Shown here one piece after another: positions 48,336 through 56,478 of a DNA stretch of 64,000 nt. A model generated the notes under the pieces. The model had not been told where the DNA came from. It ran no database searches and saw only the letters and a program-made list of their open reading frames with translations. Origin of the DNA: Mesorhizobium atlanticum (GTDB lineage Bacteria; Pseudomonadota; Alphaproteobacteria; Rhizobiales; Rhizobiaceae); contig NZ_QMBQ01000008.1 of assembly GCF_003289965.1 (NCBI RefSeq), positions 124,001 through 188,000 of the forward strand, written 5' to 3'. Position numbers and translations under genes: made by a program. How positions within the stretch are numbered: position 1 is the stretch's first letter; each line of letters opens with the position of its first letter.

Positions 48336-49148
48336 TCACGGCTGCCCGTGGCCCGACAGGATCTGCGCCGCGCCCCTCATCGCCACCCGAAACGCCTCGT
48401 CGAAGCTGACGCCGCGCACCTGCCAGCGATAGGTCTTGCCGCGATCGGCCAGCCGCCAGTCGGCGATCCAGCCGAGTTCCTTGTCGCTCCACACGATGCT
48501 GCCGGCGAGCGCCCGGGCCGCGCCCGCTTTCTTCGCCAATCTGTCGAGCTTTGCAATGTCCGCTCCGGAAAGCGCCTTCTCATCGAGCCCGCCAAGCTGC
48601 CCAGCCTTTGGAAAGGTGACGGGCATCAGCAGCGGACCGGCGGCATTGGCGAAGGATTCGCGCATCGCGTCGCCGCTCTGCTCGTCTTGCGTCAGCAGGA
48701 AATGCCGCGCGCCCTGCTCGGCGGTCATGAAGACGGCGATCGCCGGCCGCTCGCCGGGCCAGGGCCTGCTGCCGAGCTGCGCGAGCAGTCTGTCGACGAC
48801 AGCCGGCTTGTAGAGGCAGGTCAGATCGTGCGGCCGGTCATGCGTGCCTTGCTCGTCATGGATCGGAATTCCCTCGAGCCGGTCGTGGTAGCGGAAGGAC
48901 TGGACGAAATCGGGCGCCTTCTCGCGCAGCGCCAGCATCTCCGGCTTCTGCGTCAGCCGCTGGTCGCCCGAGACCTTGATCAGCACCTTGTCGAGGCAAT
49001 CCTTGAAGCCGATCTGCCGGTTCACGTCTCCGGTGCCGGTGACGATCGTTTGCGCCTGGTAAAGCTCTGCGATTGTCGCGGCACGGACGGGCGCCCCCAG
49101 GCACAGGAGACCGGCCAATCCAACCACGAAGCGGAAAATCCCAGGCAT
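48336..49148 (-). CDS. DUF2066-domain exported protein
   Basis: A 270-residue protein with a signal peptide (FVVGLAGLLCLGAPVRA-ATI). The DUF2066 region is visible as GFKDCLDKVLIKVSGDQRL and the C-terminal WRLADRGKTYRWQVRGVSFDEAF. Function unknown; probably periplasmic. Divergent from the enoyl-CoA hydratase-family gene. Confidence 0.8.
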   Translation of the reverse strand: MPGIFRFVVGLAGLLCLGAPVRAATIAELYQAQTIVTGTGDVNRQIGFKDCLDKVLIKVSGDQRLTQKPEMLALREKAPDFVQSFRYHDRLEGIPIHDEQGTHDRPHDLTCLYKPAVVDRLLAQLGSRPWPGERPAIAVFMTAEQGARHFLLTQDEQSGDAMRESFANAAGPLLMPVTFPKAGQLGGLDEKALSGADIAKLDRLAKKAGAARALAGSIVWSDKELGWIADWRLADRGKTYRWQVRGVSFDEAFRVAMRGAAQILSGHGQP

Positions 49149-49322
49149 GTCGATCTGCTCGAAACCGGTCGGGCGGGCACAGTGCTTTGCCGGTTACCTA
49201 ACATCTGACGCGGCCGCCCGCCAGCGCAAGGAGCGCTGCCCCGGGACCGCCACCATTGACGCGTCTCCATGCCGCCTTTAGCACTTCTCTCCCCCGCGGG
49301 CGGAGAGAGGGATTCTCTGGTG

Positions 49323-50366
49323 ATGGATTTTGGCGGAGGCGACGAGATCCGCTTCGAGCGGCTGGGCAGAGCGGGCGTGGTCACATTGACCCGGCCGAAG
49401 GCGCTCAACGCCGTGACGCACAACATGGTCAAGGCGCTCGGCAAGGCGCTCGACGCCTGGGAACAGGATCCGGGCGTCGGCGTCGTCGTGGTCAAGGCCG
49501 AGGGCAGGGCATTTTCCGCCGGCGGCGATATCCTGCACATCTATGAGGCCGGCCGCGCCGGCAAGCCGCCTGTCGATTTCTTCGCCGACGAGTATCGGTT
49601 GAACGCCCGCATCGCGCGCTTCAAGAAACCCTATGTCGCGCTGATCGACGGCATCGTCATGGGCGGCGGCGTCGGCATCTCTTTTCACGGCTCGCATCGC
49701 CTGCTGACCGAGAACGCGCAGTTCGCCATGCCCGAGGTCGGCATCGGCTTCTTCCCCGATGTCGGCGGCAGCCATTTGCTGCCGGACCTGGGCGGCTCGT
49801 TCGGCATGTATCTCGGGCTGACCGGAAACCGCATCCGCTATGGCGACGCGCTGTGGTCGGGTCTCGCCACCCATACCATCAAGGCCGAGGACCAGGCGGG
49901 CCTGCTCGACGAGCTGGCGACGAGCGGCGACGCCAATGCGGAGCTGCGCGATTTCTTCGTGCCCGCGAAACGCGAGACCGAGCGGCAGGACCTGGAGGCG
50001 ATCGCGCGCCATTTCTCGCAGAGCTCGCTCGCCGGCATCATCGACAGTCTGGAGCGGGCAGGGGCCGACGATGCTTTTGCCGCAAAGACCCTGGCGACGC
50101 TGAAGACCCGCTCGCCGACCAGCCTCAACGTCGCCTGGCGCCAGATCAGCGCGGGATCGACGCTGTCGATGGACGAATGCATGAAGATGGAGTTCCGCAT
50201 CCTCAACCGCATGCTTGCCGGCCACGATTTCTACGAAGGCATCCGCGCCGCCATCATCGACAAGGGGTCGACACCCGAGTGGCGCCCGGCGACCCTGAGC
50301 GAGGTCAGCGCCGCCGACATCGACGCCTATTTCGCGCCGCTCGGAGACAGGGAGCTCGCCCTGTGA
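49323..50366 (+). CDS. Enoyl-CoA hydratase/isomerase family, 3-hydroxyisobutyryl-CoA hydrolase-like
   Basis: A 347-residue crotonase-fold protein with the HIBCH layout: LNAVTHNMVKAL, FSAGGDILHIYE, GIVMGGGVGISFHG (oxyanion hole) and MPEVGIGFFPDVGGSHLLP, plus the HIBCH C-terminal helical extension. HIBCH releases 3-hydroxyisobutyrate in valine breakdown. The ATG at 49323 follows an REP-like GGAGAGAGG. The stop overlaps the GTG start of the next gene. Confidence 0.87.
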   Translation: MDFGGGDEIRFERLGRAGVVTLTRPKALNAVTHNMVKALGKALDAWEQDPGVGVVVVKAEGRAFSAGGDILHIYEAGRAGKPPVDFFADEYRLNARIARFKKPYVALIDGIVMGGGVGISFHGSHRLLTENAQFAMPEVGIGFFPDVGGSHLLPDLGGSFGMYLGLTGNRIRYGDALWSGLATHTIKAEDQAGLLDELATSGDANAELRDFFVPAKRETERQDLEAIARHFSQSSLAGIIDSLERAGADDAFAAKTLATLKTRSPTSLNVAWRQISAGSTLSMDECMKMEFRILNRMLAGHDFYEGIRAAIIDKGSTPEWRPATLSEVSAADIDAYFAPLGDRELAL

Positions 50367-50785
50367 GCGAAGTCACCTCCAGGCGCGTGGTGCTGCAGCC
50401 CTCGACCACCGAGGTCATCTTCGCCTGGTTCCAGCGCGTCATCGCCGGCTACTGCCTCTTGTTCGGCATTCTCTACTGGATCCGCCTGATCGGTATCTAT
50501 CCGGGCGAATTGTGGCGCTTCGATCTGATGCCGGTGCACTGGCAGGTGGCGGCGGCCACGCTTGCCGTCTTTTTCCCCTTCGCCGCGGCGGGGCTTTGGA
50601 TGCTGGCATCCTGGGGGCCGGTGATTTGGTTCATCTGCGCGGTGACGGAGACGGTGATGTATGCCGGCTTCCCGAACCTCTTCGGCCACCGGCTGCTGAT
50701 CGTGATCTCGCATGCCTGCGTGGCCTTGCTCTACATCGTCTTTCGCGTCACCATCTGGCTGCAGAAGCGCCAGCTCCGCCAATAG
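50363..50785 (+). CDS. Small membrane protein, DUF6163-like
   Basis: A 140-residue protein with four transmembrane helices, starting at a GTG in the overlap GTGA with the hydrolase stop, hence coupled. Segments include VIAGYCLLFGILYWIRLIGI and AAATLAVFFPFAAAGLWMLA. This family commonly lies just upstream of ldtR in Rhizobiales (from memory). Function unknown. Confidence 0.72.
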   Translation: MSEVTSRRVVLQPSTTEVIFAWFQRVIAGYCLLFGILYWIRLIGIYPGELWRFDLMPVHWQVAAATLAVFFPFAAAGLWMLASWGPVIWFICAVTETVMYAGFPNLFGHRLLIVISHACVALLYIVFRVTIWLQKRQLRQ

Positions 50786-50917
50786 GCCGACGCGGCATCG
50801 TGCCCTGCCTGTCCAGGGCCGATTTTGCGGCCTCGTTCCGCCCAAAATCCATTGGCTAAATCTTTAGGTTAATTGTTCTTGCTCGGGTGACCGATCGTTA
50901 AGCGTCTTCCGAAACCT

Positions 50918-50929
50918 CTTACCGGTAAG
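50918..50929. promoter_or_regulatory. Perfect palindrome upstream of ldtR
   Basis: CTTACCGGTAAG, 108 bp upstream of ldtR; a candidate regulatory site. The surrounding DNA (50840-51030) is AT-rich compared with its neighbours and probably contains the promoter. Confidence 0.4.
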
Positions 50930-51036
50930 CTCTTGTTAGCCCTGGCGTTTAAGTCGAATTTTATGAGTATTCGATAGTGTCGCGATCAAGGTGAAAAACA
51001 AAAAATCACCAAGGCGACAAACGAGAGGCAAAGACA

Positions 51037-51552
51037 ATGATCAATTCGCGTCCGGCGGCGAAGACCGCAAACGTATCCGACGATCGCCGCGAGGCTATCC
51101 GCTCGCTGTACATGGAATCGCTGCAGCTGGTGGAGCGTCTGCACCGCCGTCTGCTTGACGTGATCAAGGACGAGTTCGACCGCAACGGCCGTTCCGACAT
51201 CAACGCCATCCAGGCGCTGCTGCTCTTCAACATCGGCAATTCCGAGCTGACCGCCGGCGAGCTGCGCTCGCGCGGCTACTATCTCGGCTCGAACGTCTCC
51301 TACAATCTGAAGAAGCTGGTCGACCTGGGCTTCATCAACCACCAGCGCTCTCGCATCGACCGCCGCTCGGTGCGAGTTTCGCTGACGCCGAAGGGCAACG
51401 AGGTGGCCGACGTCGTCGCCGGCCTCTACGAACGGCATGTCGGCTCGATCGAGGCGGTCGGCGGCATCAACACCGACGAGTTCAAGCAGATGAACCGCGC
51501 GCTGCAGCGCCTCGACCGCTTCTGGAACGACACGATCGCTTACCGGATGTAA
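51037..51552 (+). CDS. ldtR: MarR-family regulator LdtR
   Basis: A 171-residue winged-helix regulator: dimerisation helices at the ends and the wHTH at about 60-110 (ELTAGELRSRGYYLGSNVSYNLKKL as recognition region, wing IDRRSVRVSLTPKG). It matches the LdtR type described in Liberibacter and Sinorhizobium, which activates the L,D-transpeptidase gene and links cell-wall remodelling with stress tolerance. Here the transpeptidase gene is the next gene downstream. Confidence 0.88.
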   Translation: MINSRPAAKTANVSDDRREAIRSLYMESLQLVERLHRRLLDVIKDEFDRNGRSDINAIQALLLFNIGNSELTAGELRSRGYYLGSNVSYNLKKLVDLGFINHQRSRIDRRSVRVSLTPKGNEVADVVAGLYERHVGSIEAVGGINTDEFKQMNRALQRLDRFWNDTIAYRM

Positions 51553-52029
51553 GCGCTACGAATTGGGACAGGGAAGCCGCGCCGAAGAAGCGCGGCCGGA
51601 GGAAGAATATGGGGCCGGTGCGCCGAAGCGCCGGTCCCTTTCTTTTCTTTTTTGCGAAGGCGCCAGCCACGGGAATTTGACCGTAGCTCCGCGCGCGTTG
51701 AAGTTCTGTGCCTGACGGGGAGGGGCGCAGACTTCGTAAAGGCGCGCTGGCGTCGCTGCGATGCAAAAAAGCATCGCCCCCATTTCTTTCATCTCGCCGC
51801 CGCAAGCAAATCGCGGGCCAAGGCCACGTTGCCGCCATAATCGCGGGCAATGCGGAAGGTGGGTGATGCTGCGGGCCTATGCCCCGCGCTCCTTAGAACC
51901 GGCGTGGCGGCAGCGCGTTTCTGGCAGCCGTGGAGCGGGGTCATGGTTGGCGAATTGTTAAGTTTGCCGACCCTAGAGTGCGGACAAAGCCGCCCGGCAA
52001 GCGAATTGAGCGAGAGCGATTAAGCAAGA
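51553..52029. other. ldtR to L,D-transpeptidase intergenic region
   Basis: These 477 bp contain the ldtR terminator (51612-51653), a small hairpin GCGATGC-AAAAAA-GCATCGC at about 51756-51775 and the presumed promoter of the transpeptidase. No convincing gene; the open minus frame lacks family features. Confidence 0.45.
51612..51653 (+). terminator. Rho-independent terminator of ldtR
   Basis: GGGCCGGTGCGCC-GAA-GCGCCGGTCCC followed by a T-rich run (TTTCTTTTCTTTTTT). Confidence 0.85.
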
Positions 52030-53292
52030 ATGTCTGCCATGAGAACCAGCCGCCGTTTCTTCCTTACCGGAGCCTCCGTGCTCGCCGCCGCCATGGTCGC
52101 CGGCCAGGCAAGCGCACAGGATGTGGTCGGCGACATCCTGAAATCCTCGACGCGCGGCAACTGGGACGACCAGTTCGACGCCCGCACCAACGACACCAAC
52201 AAGGTCGCCTCGACGCTGCCGATCTTCAGCCAGCAGACGGTGGCCTTCACCGAGCAGGCCGTTGCGCAGTACCAGAACATCGTCACCCAAGGTGGCTGGG
52301 AACAGGTTCCGGCGACCAAGAAACTGCAACTCGGCGACGACGATCCGGATGTCGTGCCGCTGCGCAAGCGCCTGATGGTCTCGGGCGACCTGCCGCAGAG
52401 CGCCGGCATCTCGACGGCTTTCGATTCCTACGTGGACGCCGCGGTCAAACGCTTCCAGCTCCGCCACGGCCTGCCGGCCGACGGCGCCATGGGCAAGTAC
52501 ACCTACGCCGCCATGAACGTGTCGGCGCAGATCCGCCTCGGCCAGCTGCAGACCAACCTCCAGCGCCTGAAGGAGAAGGCCGGAACGCTCGGCAGCCGTT
52601 ACGTGCTGGTCGACATTCCGGGCGCGCAGATCGAAGCGGTCGAGAACGACCGCGTGGTGCTTCGCCACACGGCAATCGTCGGCAAGATCGATCGCCAGAC
52701 GCCGATCGTGAACTCCAAGATCAATGAGATCATCGTCAACCCGTACTGGAACGCGCCGGTCTCGATCGTGCGCAAGGATATCATTCCGCTGATGCGGAAG
52801 GATCCGAACTACCTCAAGGACAGCCACATCCGCCTTTTCGCGCCGGACGGCAGCGAGGTCGATCCGATGACCATCGACTGGTCGACGGATGATGCCGCGA
52901 AATACCGCTTCCGTCAGGATCCGGGCAACAACAACGCCATGGCCTCGGTCAAGATCAACTTCCCGAGCCCGGACGGCGTCTACATGCACGACACTCCGCA
53001 GCAGAGCCTGTTCGGCAAGCTGATGCGCTTCGATTCCTCCGGCTGCGTGCGCGTCCAGAATGTGCGCGACCTCGTCACCTGGATCCTGCGCGACACGCCC
53101 GGCTGGGACCGCCAGCATTTCGAGGCGGCGATCAAGACCGGCGAGAATACGCCGATCCAGGTCGTCAATCCGGTGCCAGTCCACTTCCTCTATCTGTCGG
53201 CATGGTCGACCGCGCCGGGCGTCGTGCAGTTCCGCGACGACATCTATGGCCTCGACGGCGCCCAAGAGCTGCAGATCAGCTCTGCTCAGTAA
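52030..53292 (+). CDS. L,D-transpeptidase (YcbB-like, LdtP)
   Basis: A 420-residue periplasmic enzyme making 3-3 or lipoprotein cross-links in peptidoglycan. N-terminal MRTSRRFFLTGASVLAAAM is a Tat-type signal, ending ASA-QDV. A peptidoglycan-binding domain (about 105-170; DAAVKRFQLRHGLPADG) and the YkuD catalytic domain (about 190-390) follow, with His in GVYMHDTPQQSLF and the nucleophile in SSGCVRVQN. Starts ATG 52030 or 52039. Probably activated by LdtR. Confidence 0.92.
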   Translation: MSAMRTSRRFFLTGASVLAAAMVAGQASAQDVVGDILKSSTRGNWDDQFDARTNDTNKVASTLPIFSQQTVAFTEQAVAQYQNIVTQGGWEQVPATKKLQLGDDDPDVVPLRKRLMVSGDLPQSAGISTAFDSYVDAAVKRFQLRHGLPADGAMGKYTYAAMNVSAQIRLGQLQTNLQRLKEKAGTLGSRYVLVDIPGAQIEAVENDRVVLRHTAIVGKIDRQTPIVNSKINEIIVNPYWNAPVSIVRKDIIPLMRKDPNYLKDSHIRLFAPDGSEVDPMTIDWSTDDAAKYRFRQDPGNNNAMASVKINFPSPDGVYMHDTPQQSLFGKLMRFDSSGCVRVQNVRDLVTWILRDTPGWDRQHFEAAIKTGENTPIQVVNPVPVHFLYLSAWSTAPGVVQFRDDIYGLDGAQELQISSAQ

Positions 53293-53312
53293 ACATCTGA
53301 TCTTGAACGAAA

Positions 53313-53345
53313 AAGAGGCCGCTTTCGTAGCGGCCTTTTTGTTGG
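53313..53345 (+). terminator. Terminator of the L,D-transpeptidase gene
   Basis: AGGCCGCT-TTCG-TAGCGGCCT followed by TTTTT; preceded by an A-run, so it can act in both directions. Confidence 0.9.
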
Positions 53346-53356
53346 GAAATGCTGTG

Positions 53357-53458
53357 TAAAGCGTTTCACCGTTTCACGGAAACTGCGGAGCGCGTTATCT
53401 CCTTGTTTGACGCAATTCCTACGGAAAACCGCTGACACTTTTTCCTGGAATTGCTTTA
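53357..53458 (-). repeat. Stop-codon-fused palindromic repeat, copy 3 (long form)
   Basis: Read on the minus strand: TAA of the luxR gene, then AGCAATTCCAGGAAAAAGTG and CAGCGGTTTTCCGTAGGAATTGCG, then about 45 bp ending in the GTTTCACCGTTTCACGGAAA-like block (plus strand) shared with copy 2. Confidence 0.8.
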
Positions 53459-54181
53459 GATAAGCCGCTGGTTCACCAGCCGCGCCACCGCTTGCGCGCG
53501 GTTCACGGCGCCGAGCTTGCGCCTGGCATTGTCGACATGGAAACGCACCGTGGCTTCGGCGATGCCGAGGATCACCGAGATCTCCCAGTCGGTCTTGCCT
53601 TCGGCAACCAGCGCCAGGCTGTCGCGTTCGCGCCGCGTTAGCCTGACAACGGTGGTTGGCGGCGGCGAGGTCAGGCTCATCAGCCTTTCCGTCAGAGCAA
53701 GGCCCGCCATATGGATGGCGAAACGCTCGTCTGGCGCGAACTCCCGCCTGAGAAAGCCGAGATGCAGCGAGGCGATCACGCCATCCGCCCCGTAGGAGGT
53801 GGCGCAGAGCGCATCGCCGATATTCGCCTCGCTCAGAGCCTCCCAATAGGCGCCGTATCGCGCATTGTCGTGCGGCGCGAAATCGCTGAAGCGGTAGCTC
53901 GTGCGGCTCTCGCGGATCGCCCCCAGCAGCGGATTGCATTCGAAGCAGACATAGTTGAAGGCCGGACTGCCCGGCCAGTCGCTTGGTGCCAGCCTGGTGA
54001 TGAAGCCGCCGGCCGCCCAATGGCTGGCCGAAGTCAGGGTCGCCGCCGGCCGGCGGTAGAGCCTTGTCTGCAGATAGGAGGCGCCGAAATCTTGCATTGC
54101 CGCGAAGAAGGCCAAGCTGGCGTCTTCGGCCCTAGGCGCCGCATACGCCGCCTCCACATGCGTCATCAATCGTGACAGCAT
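53456..54181 (-). CDS. LuxR-family regulator with autoinducer-binding-like domain (solo)
   Basis: A 241-residue regulator: N-terminal autoinducer-binding-like domain (about 10-160) and C-terminal LuxR HTH (about 175-240; LTRRERDSLALVAEGKTDWE then ATVRFHVDNARRKL). No luxI-type synthase in the window. The stretch where TraR/LuxR have the conserved Asp-Pro reads CNPLLGAIRES, so the ligand pocket has diverged. The ATG at 54181 is preferred over an earlier in-frame start. Convergent with the transpeptidase gene. Confidence 0.87.
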   Translation of the reverse strand: MLSRLMTHVEAAYAAPRAEDASLAFFAAMQDFGASYLQTRLYRRPAATLTSASHWAAGGFITRLAPSDWPGSPAFNYVCFECNPLLGAIRESRTSYRFSDFAPHDNARYGAYWEALSEANIGDALCATSYGADGVIASLHLGFLRREFAPDERFAIHMAGLALTERLMSLTSPPPTTVVRLTRRERDSLALVAEGKTDWEISVILGIAEATVRFHVDNARRKLGAVNRAQAVARLVNQRLI

Positions 54182-54712
54182 CGCTCGCCCCAGTTTCAAC
54201 CCACCCGAAACGCAGGGTTGCACGGGCCGTTCCGTGCCGCAAGGGCAGAGGCGCTTCGCTTGTCAACCCGGCGCTTTCGAGGGGTTGATGGAGTTGACCC
54301 CTCGCGTATCAGGAAAGATGCGGCGCGCCAGTCAGCCGCGCGCTTCCGGCGGAAGGGTGCGGACCCGGCGTCCTCTTGTGCATTTGTCACGCCAATTCCA
54401 GGGCCTTGGCGTGGCGGCCGGCTACCCGGTGCCCCTTAGCAGCCTTGCGCTGACGCCGGGTGCCGGCCGGTTTTTTTGAATTTGCGTGGCGCTCCGGATA
54501 TCGCGAGCCGCCGCCGGATGCGCCCCGACATGGGAACGCTCTCGACCAAACGCTGCGGCCGGGGCGAAAAGAGCGGGTTGGGCCGTCGGGGCGCATCTTC
54601 AGCAAATCTTCTACGGCCGCTTCGAATCTACATTCCTCGCCCGATCGGAAAGGCGTTGCTGGACGGCGCGCATCCAATTGCCCATGGTCGGTCGAATCGT
54701 CGGAATCGCGCC
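54182..54712. other. Intergenic region, luxR solo / CPA1 antiporter
   Basis: No supported gene in 531 bp. CGAGGGGT and ACCCCTCG (about 54277-54306) form an 8-bp stem. CCGGGTGCCGGCCGG followed by a T-run at about 54457-54476 looks like a terminator reading right. Open frames on both strands are Arg-rich and lack ribosome sites. Confidence 0.4.
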
Positions 54713-56353
54713 ATGGACGTCGCCGTCTTTATCCTCGTCGTGCTCGCCTTCGTCACGCTGTCCGGCGCGTTGGTGCGGCTGGTGCGCGTGCCGCTGCCGG
54801 TGCTGCAGATCGCGATAGGCGCCGCCCTTGCCTGGCCTGCGGGCGGCCTGCATGTCGAGATCGATCCGGAACTTTTTCTCCTGGTGTTCATTCCGCCGCT
54901 GCTGTTCGGCGACGCCTTTTCGGCACCGAAGCGTGAGCTGATGGCGCTGCGCGGCCCGATCCTCGACCTCGCCATCGGACTGGTCTTCTTCACCATCGTC
55001 GGTTTCGGTTACGCCTTGCACTGGCTCGTGCCGAGCATTCCGCTGGTTGTCGCCTTCGCTTTGGCCGCCGTGCTGTCGCCGACCGATGCGGTCGCCGTAT
55101 CCTCGATCGTCGACCGCAATCTCGTCCCGGCGCGGCTGATGCACATATTGGAAGGCGAGTCGCTGCTCAACGACGCTTCCGGCCTGGTGATGTTCCGGTT
55201 CACGGTGGCGGCGGCACTGACCGGCAGCTTTTCGTTCGCCGCGGCTTCCATGAGCTTCCTCCTCGCCGTGGCGATCGGCATCTTGGCCGGCATCGCGGCG
55301 TTGTTCATCGCCGCCAAGTCGTTGCAGATCCTCAGCCGCGTCACCAGCACACCGGCCGAAGCGCAGGTATTGGTCATGGTGCTGCTGCCCTTCGTGGCCT
55401 ATCTGATCGCCGAACATTTGGGCGCATCAGGCATCCTGGCGGCGGTGACGGCCGGGCTTTTGACCGGATATTCCGGCATCGTCCGCCACATGGCGGTGTC
55501 GGCGCGCATCCAGACGATTTCGCTCTGGTCGATGCTGATCTTCATGTTCAACGGCTCGCTCTTCATCCTGCTCGGCCTGCAACTGCCCGGCATCATCCGC
55601 CGCGTGCCGCCGGAACTGACCACCCGGCACTGGCTTTTCGAGCCGGCGCTGACCGTGTTGTTGCTCACGCTCTGCCTGATCGGCCTGCGCTTCGTCTGGA
55701 TCTGGATCGGCGACATCGGCGCCGTGCTTGCCGCCCGGTTCGGCAAGCGCAAGGCCGAACCCTTTGGCTTTCGCGTCAGGCTCGCCGGCTCGATCGCCGG
55801 CGTGCGCGGTGCTGTCACGCTGGCCGGCATCCTGTCGCTGCCACTCACCTTGCAGGACGGCTCGCCGTTCCCAGCCCGCGATCTCGTGATCTTCCTCGCC
55901 GCCGGCGTCATCATCTGCTCGCTGGCGATTGCCAGCCTTGCCTTGCCGGCGGTCGCGCGCGGTCTCGTCGAACCGGGCGAGCATCCGGGCGCGGCCGAAG
56001 AGCGCAGGGCCCGGGTCGGCGCGGCCAACGCGGCCATCGCCAGGATCGAAGGCCTGGCCAGCGACGGCAGTGAAGGGGAGGCGGCTGAGATGAAGCTCGC
56101 CATCGCCGAGAGCGTCGCCTCCATCTACCGGCGGCGCATCTCGCTCTCCGACGGCGCCGACGAAGCGCGCGCCGAGGCGCGCGAATCCGGCCGCATCGAA
56201 CTGGAACTCAGGCTTGCCGGCATCGAGGCCGAGCGCGCCGAGCTGCAGGCGATGCTTCGCCGCGGCGACATCAATGACCACACCGCGCGCAAGCTGTTTA
56301 CCGAGATCACCTTCTCCGAAGCGATCCTGAAGGGCCGTGAGCCGCGGGATTAG
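54713..56353 (+). CDS. CPA1-family Na+/H+ antiporter
   Basis: A 546-residue protein with twelve membrane helices (about 1-420) and a cytoplasmic, partly coiled C-terminal tail (about 430-546, rich in Glu/Ala/Arg). Transport-site regions include LSPTDAVAVSSI and GESLLNDASGLVMFRF, the Asp pair typical of CPA1 exchangers, and VRGAVTLAGILSLPL. Exports Na+ (or K+) for H+. The ATG at 54713 begins at TM1; the longer open frame upstream has no conserved sequence. Confidence 0.9.
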   Translation: MDVAVFILVVLAFVTLSGALVRLVRVPLPVLQIAIGAALAWPAGGLHVEIDPELFLLVFIPPLLFGDAFSAPKRELMALRGPILDLAIGLVFFTIVGFGYALHWLVPSIPLVVAFALAAVLSPTDAVAVSSIVDRNLVPARLMHILEGESLLNDASGLVMFRFTVAAALTGSFSFAAASMSFLLAVAIGILAGIAALFIAAKSLQILSRVTSTPAEAQVLVMVLLPFVAYLIAEHLGASGILAAVTAGLLTGYSGIVRHMAVSARIQTISLWSMLIFMFNGSLFILLGLQLPGIIRRVPPELTTRHWLFEPALTVLLLTLCLIGLRFVWIWIGDIGAVLAARFGKRKAEPFGFRVRLAGSIAGVRGAVTLAGILSLPLTLQDGSPFPARDLVIFLAAGVIICSLAIASLALPAVARGLVEPGEHPGAAEERRARVGAANAAIARIEGLASDGSEGEAAEMKLAIAESVASIYRRRISLSDGADEARAEARESGRIELELRLAGIEAERAELQAMLRRGDINDHTARKLFTEITFSEAILKGREPRD

Positions 56354-56478
56354 AACCGGATGCGCTGTCTTGGCGCAAACCGGCCAGCAAATTTCGCGCC
56401 GCAAACGTGGCGGCCCGAAAACAACTGTGTTAATGCGCGGCGACCTCGCAGACCTCCGGCCCCAAGGGAAAGCAAGCC

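Noticed and set aside
54196..54677. Small Arg/Lys-rich frames on the minus strand resembling ribosomal-protein tails.
   Set aside because: No ribosome site, no complete family match, and the composition is what high-GC non-coding DNA gives.
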